Positions 52,587 through 61,524 of a DNA stretch of 64,000 nucleotides are shown here, piece by piece. The DNA comes from Christensenellaceae bacterium (GTDB lineage: Bacteria > Bacillota > Clostridia > Christensenellales > Borkfalkiaceae): positions 1 through 64,000 of the forward strand of contig CAQTYU010000002.1 of assembly GCA_948890655.1 (NCBI GenBank), given 5' to 3'. Made by a program: the position numbers and the translations under genes. The notes under the pieces were generated by a model. It did not search any database. It saw nothing but the letters and a program-made list of their open reading frames with translations, and had not been told where the DNA came from. Every line of letters begins with the position of its first letter. Position 1 is the first letter of the stretch.

Positions 52587-53318
52587 ATGTACAGGCACAA
52601 GAAAATTTATGAACTGAGATATACGGACGTGGACGCGTATGACGTGATAAAGCCGTCGTCGCTTCTTTCGTTTTTAGAAGAGTCCGCCTGCCTGTCCGCA
52701 GACGAACTGGGTTTCGGGTATAAGGACGTCGCGCCTAAGAACAAAGGCTTTATCATCGCCAATTGGTATATAGAACTTTCCCGCCCTATAAAACTCGGCG
52801 ATAAGCTTGAAGTTCATACCTGGCCTATACGCCCAAGACTTCTTATTTTTTTCAGAGATTACGAGCTGTTTGTTAACGGTGAAAAGGTGGGCGTTGCAAC
52901 TGCGCGTTGGTGTATGATTGACTCTGAAACTTTCGCCGTTTTACCCGCAAGCGCGTACTTTAAAGAAGAAGACTTCGAAAACTACAATACCGAAAGGAGT
53001 ATCGATTTCAAGGCATGGAAAATTCCTGCAATCGACGGCGGTATAGCGGTATATAAAAAGCAAGTTACTTATTCCGATTACGACCATTATTTCCATGTGA
53101 ACAATACGAAATACGCCGACTTTCTTTCGGACGCTTTCACTGTTGGGGAGTTCAATGGTAGGTATATAAAAAAGTTGCAAATAACCTACGTTAAGCAATG
53201 CCGTATAGGCGAAGAAATAGAAATTGTGCGCAAAGATACCGACGGCGCAACTTTGGTTGAGGGCAAGGTCGGCGGCGAAGTCCGCGTTCAGTTCAAGGTC
53301 GCGTTCGATGAAGTTTGA
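52587..53318 (+). CDS. Acyl-ACP thioesterase (FatA/FatB-like)
   Basis: The enzyme hydrolyses acyl-ACP to free fatty acid and ends or redirects fatty acid synthesis. The 243-residue protein has the double hot-dog fold: N-terminal half with IANWYIELSRPIKLGDKLEV and C-terminal half with FHVNNTKYADFLSDAF, whose Asn/His positions match the active site of bacterial members of the plant-type family. No ribosome site precedes the ATG, and the promoter is so close that a leaderless mRNA is likely. It overlaps the following peptidase gene by 11 bases and is divergent from the membrane-bound PadR regulator. Confidence 0.87.
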   Translation: MYRHKKIYELRYTDVDAYDVIKPSSLLSFLEESACLSADELGFGYKDVAPKNKGFIIANWYIELSRPIKLGDKLEVHTWPIRPRLLIFFRDYELFVNGEKVGVATARWCMIDSETFAVLPASAYFKEEDFENYNTERSIDFKAWKIPAIDGGIAVYKKQVTYSDYDHYFHVNNTKYADFLSDAFTVGEFNGRYIKKLQITYVKQCRIGEEIEIVRKDTDGATLVEGKVGGEVRVQFKVAFDEV

Positions 53319-53949
53319 GTACGAAATCAAATTTTCGGACAGAAGAACAGTCGGCATAACCGTAACTTCCGCAAATAAAATCATTTTGCGCTGTCCCGCA
53401 AATATGAGTGCGGCGCGGGCTGAAAAGTTTCTTGAAGAAAAGTCAGCTTGGATAGAAAAGCATTTGCAAAAAAACAGCGAAAATTCTGAAAAATACACCG
53501 CTTTGACGGGGTATAAAACCGTACTTATAAACGGTGCCGAGGTTCCGTTGACAATCGGCTCAAAAAAAACCGAAATTAAGCCCGACAGCGTTTTCGTGCG
53601 TTCTTTGAATAAAATACAAAAGGCTTACACGGATTTTTTCTCCGAAAATTTTATAAATCGCGTTCTGGATATTTCACAAAGTGCAGGGTTTCGGTTGAAC
53701 ACGGTAAAGCTTAAAAACTTTAAGGCGCGATGGGGCAGTTGCGACGCTTATAATAATTTGCTGTTTAATTACAAGCTTTTTATGTTGCCAGAAAATATAC
53801 AGTATTATATAATAATACACGAACTATGTCACACGGCGCAGCACAATCATTCGGAAAAATTCTGGCGGCTTGTCGAAAGGTTTGTTCCTGACTATAAGGC
53901 GGTGCGCCGCGAGTTGAAAAGCTACAATTTTCTTACAACCTTGTATTAA
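53308..53949 (+). CDS. YgjP-like zinc metallopeptidase (DUF45)
   Basis: A 213-residue protein of the YgjP/SprT-like zinc peptidase group: KARWGSC (139-145), the zinc site HELCH (171-175) with the third ligand near His181 (HNHSEKFW), and a mostly beta N-terminal half. Substrates of this family are not established. The ATG at 53308 overlaps the thioesterase gene by 11 bases, so they share a transcript. No terminator is evident; the carA promoter begins 5 bases after its stop. Confidence 0.85.
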   Translation: MKFEYEIKFSDRRTVGITVTSANKIILRCPANMSAARAEKFLEEKSAWIEKHLQKNSENSEKYTALTGYKTVLINGAEVPLTIGSKKTEIKPDSVFVRSLNKIQKAYTDFFSENFINRVLDISQSAGFRLNTVKLKNFKARWGSCDAYNNLLFNYKLFMLPENIQYYIIIHELCHTAQHNHSEKFWRLVERFVPDYKAVRRELKSYNFLTTLY

Positions 53950-53953
53950 TTAC

Positions 53954-53982
53954 TTGACTTAAACAATCTTGTGTTATATAAT
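53954..53982 (+). promoter_or_regulatory. carA promoter
   Basis: TTGACT (53954-53959), 17-base spacer, TATAAT (53977-53982). Transcription would start near 53989, leaving a leader of about 170 bases. Confidence 0.72.
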
Positions 53983-54003
53983 TTTTAAGGTTACGGTTTT
54001 AAG

Positions 54004-54114
54004 ATGAAAATGATTATTTCAAATCAAAATTCGGAATACAAAGAAATTATTTGCAACGGCGGCTTTGGTTTTTCCGCCGCAAATGACCGTTTTAATATTT
54101 TGTTTATTAGTTGA
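54004..54114 (+). CDS. Possible 36-codon leader peptide of carA
   Basis: A short reading frame (MKMIISNQNS...LFIS) in the carA leader. Its TGA stop (54112-54114) overlaps the first bases of the attenuator-like hairpin at 54113, so translation could influence that hairpin. There is only one Arg codon and no codon run that names a signal. The ribosome site is weak (AAGG is 14 bases away), so translation is uncertain. Confidence 0.25.
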   Translation: MKMIISNQNSEYKEIICNGGFGFSAANDRFNILFIS

Positions 54115-54149
54115 CTGGTTTATTTTTAAATCAGTCTTTCTTTTAATTT
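54113..54149 (+). promoter_or_regulatory. Attenuator-like hairpin before carA
   Basis: A 10-bp stem (54113-54122 with 54127-54136, one G-T pair) and TTTT loop, followed by TTTCTTTTAATTT, 12 bases before the CGGAG ribosome site of carA. An earlier hairpin (GGCGG/CCGCC, 54058-54080) lies upstream in the leader. No PyrR-binding consensus was seen. Confidence 0.5.
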
Positions 54150-54161
54150 CGGAGAAAATTT

Positions 54162-55238
54162 ATGAAAGAGTGCAAAGCGTATTTAACTTTACAGAACGGC
54201 AAACAGTTTACGGGTAAAAGGTTCGGCGCCGACGGCGACGTCGTCGGCGAGCTTGTCTTTACCACGGGAATGACGGGCTATATCGAAACGCTGACAGACC
54301 CTAGCTACTTTGGTCAGATTGTCACGCATACGTTCCCGCTTATAGGCAACTACGGAATGATTTCGCCCGACTGCGAAAGCAAAAAACCGTGGGTTACAGC
54401 TTATATCGTGCGCGAAAAGTGCGACGCTCCGTCCAATTTCAGAAGCGAGGGAGAGCTTGACGGTTATTTGAAAGCCCAAAACGTAATAGGACTTTACGGA
54501 ATCGACACGCGGGAGCTGACCAAAATTGTGCGCGAAACCGGTGTAATGAATGCGGCAATCACCTCTAAGCCCTTAAAAGATTTAAGCGAAGTTACAAGCT
54601 ATTCTGTAAAAAACGCGGTTAAAAGCGTCACTTGCAGCGAAGTCACTGAAAGCGGGGATGAGCGCGGCTTAAAGGTAGTCGTCTGGGACTTCGGCGCCAA
54701 AGACAATATCTCCCGTGAGCTTGTAAAAAGAGGTTGCCACTGTATAAAAGTGCCGTCAACCTATACTGCTGAACAGATTCTTGCGCTCGACCCCGACGGT
54801 CTTATGCTGACTAACGGACCCGGCGACCCCGCCGAAAACGTTGAAATCATAGAAAATATCAAAAAGCTTGCGGGCAATCTCCCCATATTCGGGATATGTC
54901 TGGGGCATCAGCTTTTCGCGCTTGCAATGGGTGGTAAAACCAAAAAAATGAAGTACGGGCACAGGGGCGCGAACCAACCCGTTAAAAATCTTGCGACTGG
55001 CAGAGTTTATATTTCAAGCCAGAACCACGGCTATGAAGTCATATCGGAAAGCCTTGCGGGTAAGGGTATTTTAAGCTATGTAAATGCGAACGACGGTACT
55101 TGCGAGGGTTTCGACTATCCCGAACTTAACGCTTACACGGTGCAGTTCCACCCCGAAGCTTGCGGCGGTCCGCAAGACGCGTCTTTCCTTTTCGATAAGT
55201 TTATTCTGAATATTAAGGAGGGCAAGTTCAATGCCTAA
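54162..55238 (+). CDS. carA: Carbamoyl-phosphate synthase small subunit
   Basis: CarA releases ammonia from glutamine for carbamoyl phosphate synthesis. The 358-residue protein has the N-terminal CPSase domain (MTGYIETLTDPSYFGQI) and a class I glutaminase with the catalytic Cys in FGICLGHQLFALAMGG (Cys near 246) and a His/Glu pair in VQFHPEACGG. The end overlaps carB by 8 bases. The leader suggests transcription attenuation. Confidence 0.96.
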   Translation: MKECKAYLTLQNGKQFTGKRFGADGDVVGELVFTTGMTGYIETLTDPSYFGQIVTHTFPLIGNYGMISPDCESKKPWVTAYIVREKCDAPSNFRSEGELDGYLKAQNVIGLYGIDTRELTKIVRETGVMNAAITSKPLKDLSEVTSYSVKNAVKSVTCSEVTESGDERGLKVVVWDFGAKDNISRELVKRGCHCIKVPSTYTAEQILALDPDGLMLTNGPGDPAENVEIIENIKKLAGNLPIFGICLGHQLFALAMGGKTKKMKYGHRGANQPVKNLATGRVYISSQNHGYEVISESLAGKGILSYVNANDGTCEGFDYPELNAYTVQFHPEACGGPQDASFLFDKFILNIKEGKFNA

Positions 55239-58200
55239 GAGAGAAGATATAAAAAAGGTTCTCGTAATCGGTTCTGGACCTATCGTAATAGGTCAGGCGG
55301 CGGAGTTCGACTATGCTGGCGCGCAGGCTTGCCGCGTTATGAAAGACGCGGGCGTGAACGTCGTACTTTGTAACTCCAACCCCGCAACGATTATGACAGA
55401 CAGAGCGCTTGCCGACGAAATTTACTTGGAGCCGCTGACGGTAGATACGTTAAAACGCATAATCTTAAAGGAAAAGCCCGACAGTTTGCTTGCTTCCTTA
55501 GGCGGACAGACGGGTCTTACTTTGGGTTGCCAGCTTGCAAAAAGCGGCTTTCTGGACGAGCACGGCGTTAAGCTTATCGGCGTAAACCTCGACTCTATCG
55601 ACCGCGCTGAAGACAGGGAACTTTTCAAGGAAACGATGCAGAAAATTAACCAGCCAGTCGTTCCCTCGGACATTGCCTATACGGTGGAAGAGTGCCTTGC
55701 AATTGCCGGAAAAATCGGCTATCCCGTAATCGTCCGCCCCGCATACACGCTCGGCGGCGCGGGCGGCGGCGTTGCCCACGACGAGGAGGAGTTAAAACTT
55801 ATCTCCCATAACGGACTTATGCTTTCGCCCATTACGCAGGTTTTAATCGAGAAATATATAGGCGGCTGGAAGGAGATAGAGTTCGAAGTTATACGCGACT
55901 GCGCGGGCAATGTTTTAACCGTCTGCTCTATGGAAAACTTCGACCCTGTCGGCGTACATACGGGCGATTCTATCGTCATAGCTCCCGCCGTGACTCTTTC
56001 GGACAAAGAATATCAGATGCTCAGAACCGCGTCGCTCGATATAATTTCCGAACTCAAAATAGAGGGCGGGTGTAACTGCCAGTTCGCGTTGAACCCCGAT
56101 TCTTTCGAATATTCCGTTATAGAAGTCAACCCCAGGGTTTCGCGTTCGTCCGCGCTCGCGTCGAAAGCGACAGGCTACCCCATAGCAAAGGTTGCGGCTA
56201 AAATCGCACTCGGCTATACTTTGGACGAAATCAAAAACGACGTCACGGGTAAAACGTACGCGTGTTTCGAGCCCACGCTTGACTACGTAGTAGTCAAACT
56301 TCCCAAATGGCCTTTCGATAAATTCCTTTACGCGCAGAGGAACCTCGGCACGCGTATGAAAGCTACGGGCGAAGTTATGGCAATCGGCACAGGTTTCGAG
56401 ATGGCTATAATGAAAGCGGTGCGCGGCGCGGAGATTTCCGCTGACTCGCTCAATTTACCCAAAATGTCTGCGCTTTCCGACGAGGAAATATCCGCAAAAC
56501 TCCACGAAATAACCGACGAAAGGCTTTTCGTCGTATATCAGGCTATTAAACGCGGCGTAAGCTTAGACGAAATTTTCCATATAACGAAAATAGACAGATG
56601 GTTCTTAAATAAGCTTAAAAACCTCGCGGCTTTCGAAGGCGAAATAAAGGATAAACCCGTCACGCGCGAACAGTACATTCGCGGCAAAAAGCTCGGTTAT
56701 CCCGATAAAACAATGGAAAGAATTTCTGGCGATAAACTGCCAGTGCACCGAAACGCAGTATTCAAAATGGTTGATACCTGCGGTGCGGAATTCTCGGCGC
56801 AAACGCCATATTTCTACTCAACTTACGACGAAAAAGAGCACGACGAAGCAAAGCCTTTCGTTTTAAACAGCAAGAAAAAGCGCGTAATAGTTATCGGTTC
56901 GGGTCCCATAAGAATAGGTCAGGGTATCGAGTTCGATTATTCGTCAGTGCACTGCGTTTGGGCGCTTAAGCGGCTCGGCTATGAAGTAGTTATTATAAAT
57001 AACAACCCCGAAACGGTTTCGACTGACTTCGACACTGCGGACAGGCTCTATTTCGACGCACTTACGCCCGAGGATGTTCAGAACGTAATAGACATCGAAA
57101 AGCCCTACGGCGTAGTAATCGCTTTCGGTGGTCAGACCGCGATAAAGCTTTGCGGTTATCTTGATAAAAAAGGTATCCGCATACTCGGCACCCCCGCGGA
57201 CAGCGTAGACCTCGCCGAGGACAGGGAACGCTTTGACGAGCTGTTAGAGCAGTTCGGCATCGCCCGCCCCAAGGGATTGACCGTTATGAGCAAAGAGGAA
57301 GCCGTTGCCGCCGCGGAAAAACTCGGCTATCCCGTGCTTCTCCGCCCGTCGTACGTTATCGGCGGTCAAAATATGACCATTGCCTTTACGCAGAACGACA
57401 TAGAGCGTTATATGGACGTAATTTTGGCTCAAAAAATAGAAAATCCCGTGCTTTGCGATAAATACCTTATGGGCACGGAGCTCGAAGTAGACGCAATCTC
57501 CGACGGCGTAGACGTGCTTATTCCGGGAATTATGCAGCACATTGAGCGTGCAGGCGTCCATAGCGGCGACTCTATTGCAGTCTATCCGCCCTACAATTTA
57601 AGCGACGCAATGCTTAAAAAAGTGGAGGACGTTTCCACTAAGCTCGCGCTTTCCTTAAGGACGAAAGGTCTTATTAATATCCAGTATCTTATCTACCGCA
57701 ATGAGCTTTATGTAATCGAAGTCAACCCCCGCGCGTCAAGGACGATACCTTATATTTCCAAGGTTACGGGCGTGCCTATGGTTGATTTGGCTACTAAAAT
57801 ACTTATGGGCGCAAAGCTTAAACGGCTTGGCTTCGGCACGGGGTTGTATCCCAATTCGCCTTACGTTGCCGTAAAAGTTCCCGTGTTCTCATTCGAAAAA
57901 CTAAACGACGTCAACTCACAGCTCGGACCGGAAATGAAGTCTACGGGCGAAGTTCTCGGTATAGGCAAGACGATTGAGGAAGCTCTTTTCAAGGGGCTTG
58001 TTTCCGCAGGTTTCAATATGAAAACCACGCGTAACAAAAAGGCGGGTATTTACTTCACTATTAACGACCAGGACAAACCCGAAATAGTCAATATTGTCAA
58101 AAAATTCGCCGATTTGGGGCTCGAACTGTACGCAACAAAGGGCACTGCGAACGTGATCAGAAGTCTGGGGCTTGAGTGTAACGATGTTGCAAGGCTTTCC

Positions 58201-59241
58201 TCTAACGAAGAAATTTTCAAGCTTATGGACGAGGGTAAGGTCGATTACGTGGTCTATACGGGAAAAACCGACGTCGAATCAATTTCCAACTACATAAGTC
58301 TGCATCATCACGCAATTTTAAAGGGCATAACGGTTTTGACTTCGCTCGATACGACTAACGCGCTTGCCGACGTTATTGCGGGCAGATACAACGAATTCAA
58401 TACCGAGCTTGTGGATATAAACAATTTAAGAAAGAGCAAACTTCAACTTAAATTCAGTAAAATGCACTCGGGCGGTAACGATTATATAGTTTTCAATAAC
58501 TTTGACGGAAATATCACCTGTCCCGAAAGCTTGGCGATAAACTTCTCCGACAGGCACTACGCAATCGGCGCCGACGGGGTGGTTCTTATTGAAAAGTCGG
58601 AAGTCGCCAACGCAAAGGCAAGGGCTTTCAACAGCGACGGCAGTGACGGCGGACTTGCTGCAAACGCGTTCAGGTGCGTGGCAAAATATCTCTTCGATAA
58701 CCGACTTGCGGACGGAAAACTTACGATAGAAAGCTGTAACGGAGTTAAAGAGCTTACCGTAAACTCGTTTAACGGCAAGGCGAGCTCTGTGCTGATAAAC
58801 CTCGGCAAGCCGACCGTTGAAACGGCTGATATTGTTACGTTTAACGGCAAATCATACCCTATAACCTACGTGAACGTGGGCAACCCTCACTGCGTGATTC
58901 TGACGGATAAAATCGAGGATATCGACCTGTCCGAACTTGGTCAACACCTTTCGGAAACGGGGAAATTCCCTAATGGAATGTATCTTGACTGTGTGCGTAT
59001 AGTCAACCGCGTAACGGTAAAATTGCGTGTTTGGGAAAAGGGTAACGGTGAAGTGTGGTCTTGCGGAACGGCGGCTTCTGCGGCGGCAGTCGCAGCAATT
59101 TTCGGCGGACATTGCGCGTACGGCGAGATTATAACCGTAAAACTAAAAGGCGGCGACCTTTTCGTCAAGTGTGAAGAGGGTGGCGCCGTCGAATTGGATG
59201 GACCAGTTAAAAAGTCGTTCGAGGGTTCTATTGAAATATAA
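55231..59241 (+). CDS. carB: Fusion of carbamoyl-phosphate synthase large subunit (CarB) with a diaminopimelate epimerase-like domain (DapF)
   Basis: A single uninterrupted frame of 1336 residues. Residues 1 to about 1067 are a full CarB: two ATP-grasp halves (first about 128-400, second about 670-930), the oligomerisation region between them, and the C-terminal MGS allosteric domain. From about 1071 a complete DapF-like protein begins (KFSKMHSGGNDY...) and runs to the end. Its second catalytic cysteine is present (Cys1278 in SCGTA), as are NPH and the EKGNGE Glu, but the first (usually CGNG) is Ala1143 (GLAANAFRC), so racemisation by the two-base mechanism is doubtful. MurE here uses mDAP, the product DapF normally supplies. 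nifS follows with a one-base overlap. Codon use does not change at the junction as far as I can see. Confidence 0.92.
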   Translation: MPKREDIKKVLVIGSGPIVIGQAAEFDYAGAQACRVMKDAGVNVVLCNSNPATIMTDRALADEIYLEPLTVDTLKRIILKEKPDSLLASLGGQTGLTLGCQLAKSGFLDEHGVKLIGVNLDSIDRAEDRELFKETMQKINQPVVPSDIAYTVEECLAIAGKIGYPVIVRPAYTLGGAGGGVAHDEEELKLISHNGLMLSPITQVLIEKYIGGWKEIEFEVIRDCAGNVLTVCSMENFDPVGVHTGDSIVIAPAVTLSDKEYQMLRTASLDIISELKIEGGCNCQFALNPDSFEYSVIEVNPRVSRSSALASKATGYPIAKVAAKIALGYTLDEIKNDVTGKTYACFEPTLDYVVVKLPKWPFDKFLYAQRNLGTRMKATGEVMAIGTGFEMAIMKAVRGAEISADSLNLPKMSALSDEEISAKLHEITDERLFVVYQAIKRGVSLDEIFHITKIDRWFLNKLKNLAAFEGEIKDKPVTREQYIRGKKLGYPDKTMERISGDKLPVHRNAVFKMVDTCGAEFSAQTPYFYSTYDEKEHDEAKPFVLNSKKKRVIVIGSGPIRIGQGIEFDYSSVHCVWALKRLGYEVVIINNNPETVSTDFDTADRLYFDALTPEDVQNVIDIEKPYGVVIAFGGQTAIKLCGYLDKKGIRILGTPADSVDLAEDRERFDELLEQFGIARPKGLTVMSKEEAVAAAEKLGYPVLLRPSYVIGGQNMTIAFTQNDIERYMDVILAQKIENPVLCDKYLMGTELEVDAISDGVDVLIPGIMQHIERAGVHSGDSIAVYPPYNLSDAMLKKVEDVSTKLALSLRTKGLINIQYLIYRNELYVIEVNPRASRTIPYISKVTGVPMVDLATKILMGAKLKRLGFGTGLYPNSPYVAVKVPVFSFEKLNDVNSQLGPEMKSTGEVLGIGKTIEEALFKGLVSAGFNMKTTRNKKAGIYFTINDQDKPEIVNIVKKFADLGLELYATKGTANVIRSLGLECNDVARLSSNEEIFKLMDEGKVDYVVYTGKTDVESISNYISLHHHAILKGITVLTSLDTTNALADVIAGRYNEFNTELVDINNLRKSKLQLKFSKMHSGGNDYIVFNNFDGNITCPESLAINFSDRHYAIGADGVVLIEKSEVANAKARAFNSDGSDGGLAANAFRCVAKYLFDNRLADGKLTIESCNGVKELTVNSFNGKASSVLINLGKPTVETADIVTFNGKSYPITYVNVGNPHCVILTDKIEDIDLSELGQHLSETGKFPNGMYLDCVRIVNRVTVKLRVWEKGNGEVWSCGTAASAAAVAAIFGGHCAYGEIITVKLKGGDLFVKCEEGGAVELDGPVKKSFEGSIEI

Positions 59242-60368
59242 TGATTTATCTTGACAATGCGGCGACGACTAAGCCCGACGAAGAGTGCTTGAAGCTCGCC
59301 GAAAAATACCTATACGAAGAATTTTACAATCCCTCCGCGCTCTATCGCGGGGGGTACGGTATTCAACTCGAAGTAAGGCAAGCGCGTGAAAATATCCTTG
59401 CGCTCATTGCAGACAAAGAAAATTTCGAGCTGATTTTTACGTCTTGCGGAACCGAAGCCGACAATGCGGCGATTTTCGACGCGGGGAGAAGAGGTAACGT
59501 CGTTACGACAATGGGCGAGCATTCTGCGGTGTTTTCGGCAGTAAATGAATTGAAACAGCGCGGTATAGAAGTAAGATTTGCTTCACTCAACGCCGACGGC
59601 AGCGTGAATACAGAACATCTTTTAAGTCTTGTCGACGAAAAAACCTCACTTGTTTCGGTGATTCACGTAAATAACGAAACGGGCGCAGTAAACGATATTG
59701 CGGCTATTTCAAAGGCGGTTAAGTCAAAAAATAAATTCACGGCATTCCATTCCGACGGAGTGCAGGCGTTTGGGAAAATACCGTTTAGGCTCACGAAAGA
59801 TATTGATTTTTATGCTATAAGCGCGCATAAAATCGGCGGAATAAAAGGCTGCGGCGCACTTATAAAGCGCAAAAACCTTATAATAAAGCCCGTAATCTTC
59901 GGCGGCGGTCAGGAAAGAGGGCTTCGAAGCGGCACTGAAAATGTTTTCGGGATTAAAGATTTTGAATTTGCCGCGGTAAAAAAGTACTCGAAAATTAAAG
60001 AAAATTATAAAACCGCGCGAAGTATGCACGAAACTTTGTTGCGCGGTCTTGACAAAAACTTATTTATAAGACTTTCGGGCGAGAACTGCTCGCCTTATAT
60101 CCTTTGTGTGGGCGCCGACGGCGTGCGAGGCGAAACCATTCTTCACGAAGCCGACGACAGGGGGCTTATAATTGGTACGGGCTCAGCTTGTTCTTCCAAC
60201 GAGAAAAACAGATTTTCACGCACGGTTTTGGCTTGCGGGGTAAAAGAAAGTCTGGCTGACGGCATTTTGCGGCTTAGTCTTTCCTCCGAAAATACCGAAG
60301 AAGAGGTTGAAAAAGCCGCGAAAATTCTCAACGAAATTGTTGCAAACAGAAAGGCGGTGATGGCGTAA
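59241..60368 (+). CDS. Cysteine desulfurase, NifS/IscS type
   Basis: A PLP enzyme that releases sulfur from cysteine. The 375-residue protein opens MIYLDNAATTKPDEEC, carries the Schiff-base Lys in SAHKIGGIKGCGAL (Lys near 195) and the active-site Cys in GTGSACSSNEKN (Cys near 317). It is directly followed by thiI, the standard pairing in which the desulfurase supplies sulfur for 4-thiouridine and thiamine; an IscU partner is not adjacent. ATG shares a base with the carB-dapF stop. Confidence 0.94.
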   Translation: MIYLDNAATTKPDEECLKLAEKYLYEEFYNPSALYRGGYGIQLEVRQARENILALIADKENFELIFTSCGTEADNAAIFDAGRRGNVVTTMGEHSAVFSAVNELKQRGIEVRFASLNADGSVNTEHLLSLVDEKTSLVSVIHVNNETGAVNDIAAISKAVKSKNKFTAFHSDGVQAFGKIPFRLTKDIDFYAISAHKIGGIKGCGALIKRKNLIIKPVIFGGGQERGLRSGTENVFGIKDFEFAAVKKYSKIKENYKTARSMHETLLRGLDKNLFIRLSGENCSPYILCVGADGVRGETILHEADDRGLIIGTGSACSSNEKNRFSRTVLACGVKESLADGILRLSLSSENTEEEVEKAAKILNEIVANRKAVMA

Positions 60369-60369
60369 T

Positions 60370-61524
60370 ATGGAAAAAGTAATAATAGTCAGATATTCGG
60401 AACTGCATTTAAAGGGTAAGAACCGCGGCTATTTCGAGCGGGTTTTAATTATTAATATGGAAAAAGCCCTTAAAGGGCTTAAGCACGAGATAAAAAGACA
60501 AAGCGGAAGATATCTTGTAGAGTGCTTCGAAGAAATAGAAACGGACGAAATAATATCCCGTCTTAAAAAAGTTTTCGGAATACATTCTTTGTCGGTGGCG
60601 CTGAAAGTCGACTCGAACGTTGAAAATATATATTCCGCCGCAGAAAAAGTTTGTTTTGACAGCGGCAAGTTCAAGGTTGAAACGCACAGGGCAGATAAAA
60701 CTTTCCCCTTAAATTCTCTTGAACTGAGCGCGGAGATAGGCGGTCGGCTTTTAAGCAAGTTCAAAAACCTTTCCGTAGACGTGCACAAGCCGCAGTTCAC
60801 CGTGAATATCGATGTGCGGGAAAACGGCACTTCGCTTATATTCAACGAGTTTTTCAAGGGTGCGGGCGGTATGCCTGTCGGAACTTCGGGCAAAGGTATG
60901 TTGCTTATTTCGGGCGGCATAGACAGCCCCGTCGCGGGTCATATGATTTTAAAACGCGGTATGCAGTTAAGCTGTCTGCATTTCCATAGCTACCCTTACA
61001 CGAATTTGCAGGCGCGCGATAAGGTTATCGAGCTCGCAAAAGTGCTTGCAGGCTACTCTGGCGGCTTGAAACTCAATATCGTTTCGGTAACGCATATTCA
61101 GGAAGAAATTCATAAAAAGTGCAACGGCGAATTTATGGTCACTCTTTTAAGGCGCTTTATGATGCGAATTGCGGAAAGGGTTGCCGAAAAGTGCGGCGCA
61201 CAGTGCCTTATTACCGGCGAAAGCTTGGGTCAGGTCGCAAGCCAGACGGTGGAGGGCATAACCTCCTCGAACAGCGTTGTAAAAAATCTCCCTGTTTTGC
61301 GTCCTCTTTGCGGGTTTGATAAGGACGAAATAATCGAGCGTAGCAGGGATATAGGCGCATACGAAATTTCCATTCAGCCCTACGAAGATTGTTGTACCGT
61401 ATTTCTTCCCAAACACCCCGTAATAAAACCTTCTTTAAAAAGCATCATTGAAGAGGAAAGCAAATTGGACGTCGACGCGCTTTTGGAAGAAGCATTAAAA
61501 ACGTTGGAAGTTTTAACTTTATAA
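60370..61524 (+). CDS. thiI: tRNA 4-thiouridine synthase ThiI (no rhodanese domain)
   Basis: ThiI adenylates tRNA U8 and adds sulfur. The 384-residue protein has a ferredoxin-like and THUMP N-terminus (about 1-165) and a PP-loop ATPase domain (about 170-384) with LLISGGIDSPVAGHM. The C-terminal rhodanese domain of the E. coli enzyme is absent, as is usual in Firmicutes, where the adjacent desulfurase supplies sulfur directly. Its 3' end overlaps the convergent PBP gene by 6 bases, with no terminator between them. Confidence 0.95.
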   Translation: MEKVIIVRYSELHLKGKNRGYFERVLIINMEKALKGLKHEIKRQSGRYLVECFEEIETDEIISRLKKVFGIHSLSVALKVDSNVENIYSAAEKVCFDSGKFKVETHRADKTFPLNSLELSAEIGGRLLSKFKNLSVDVHKPQFTVNIDVRENGTSLIFNEFFKGAGGMPVGTSGKGMLLISGGIDSPVAGHMILKRGMQLSCLHFHSYPYTNLQARDKVIELAKVLAGYSGGLKLNIVSVTHIQEEIHKKCNGEFMVTLLRRFMMRIAERVAEKCGAQCLITGESLGQVASQTVEGITSSNSVVKNLPVLRPLCGFDKDEIIERSRDIGAYEISIQPYEDCCTVFLPKHPVIKPSLKSIIEEESKLDVDALLEEALKTLEVLTL

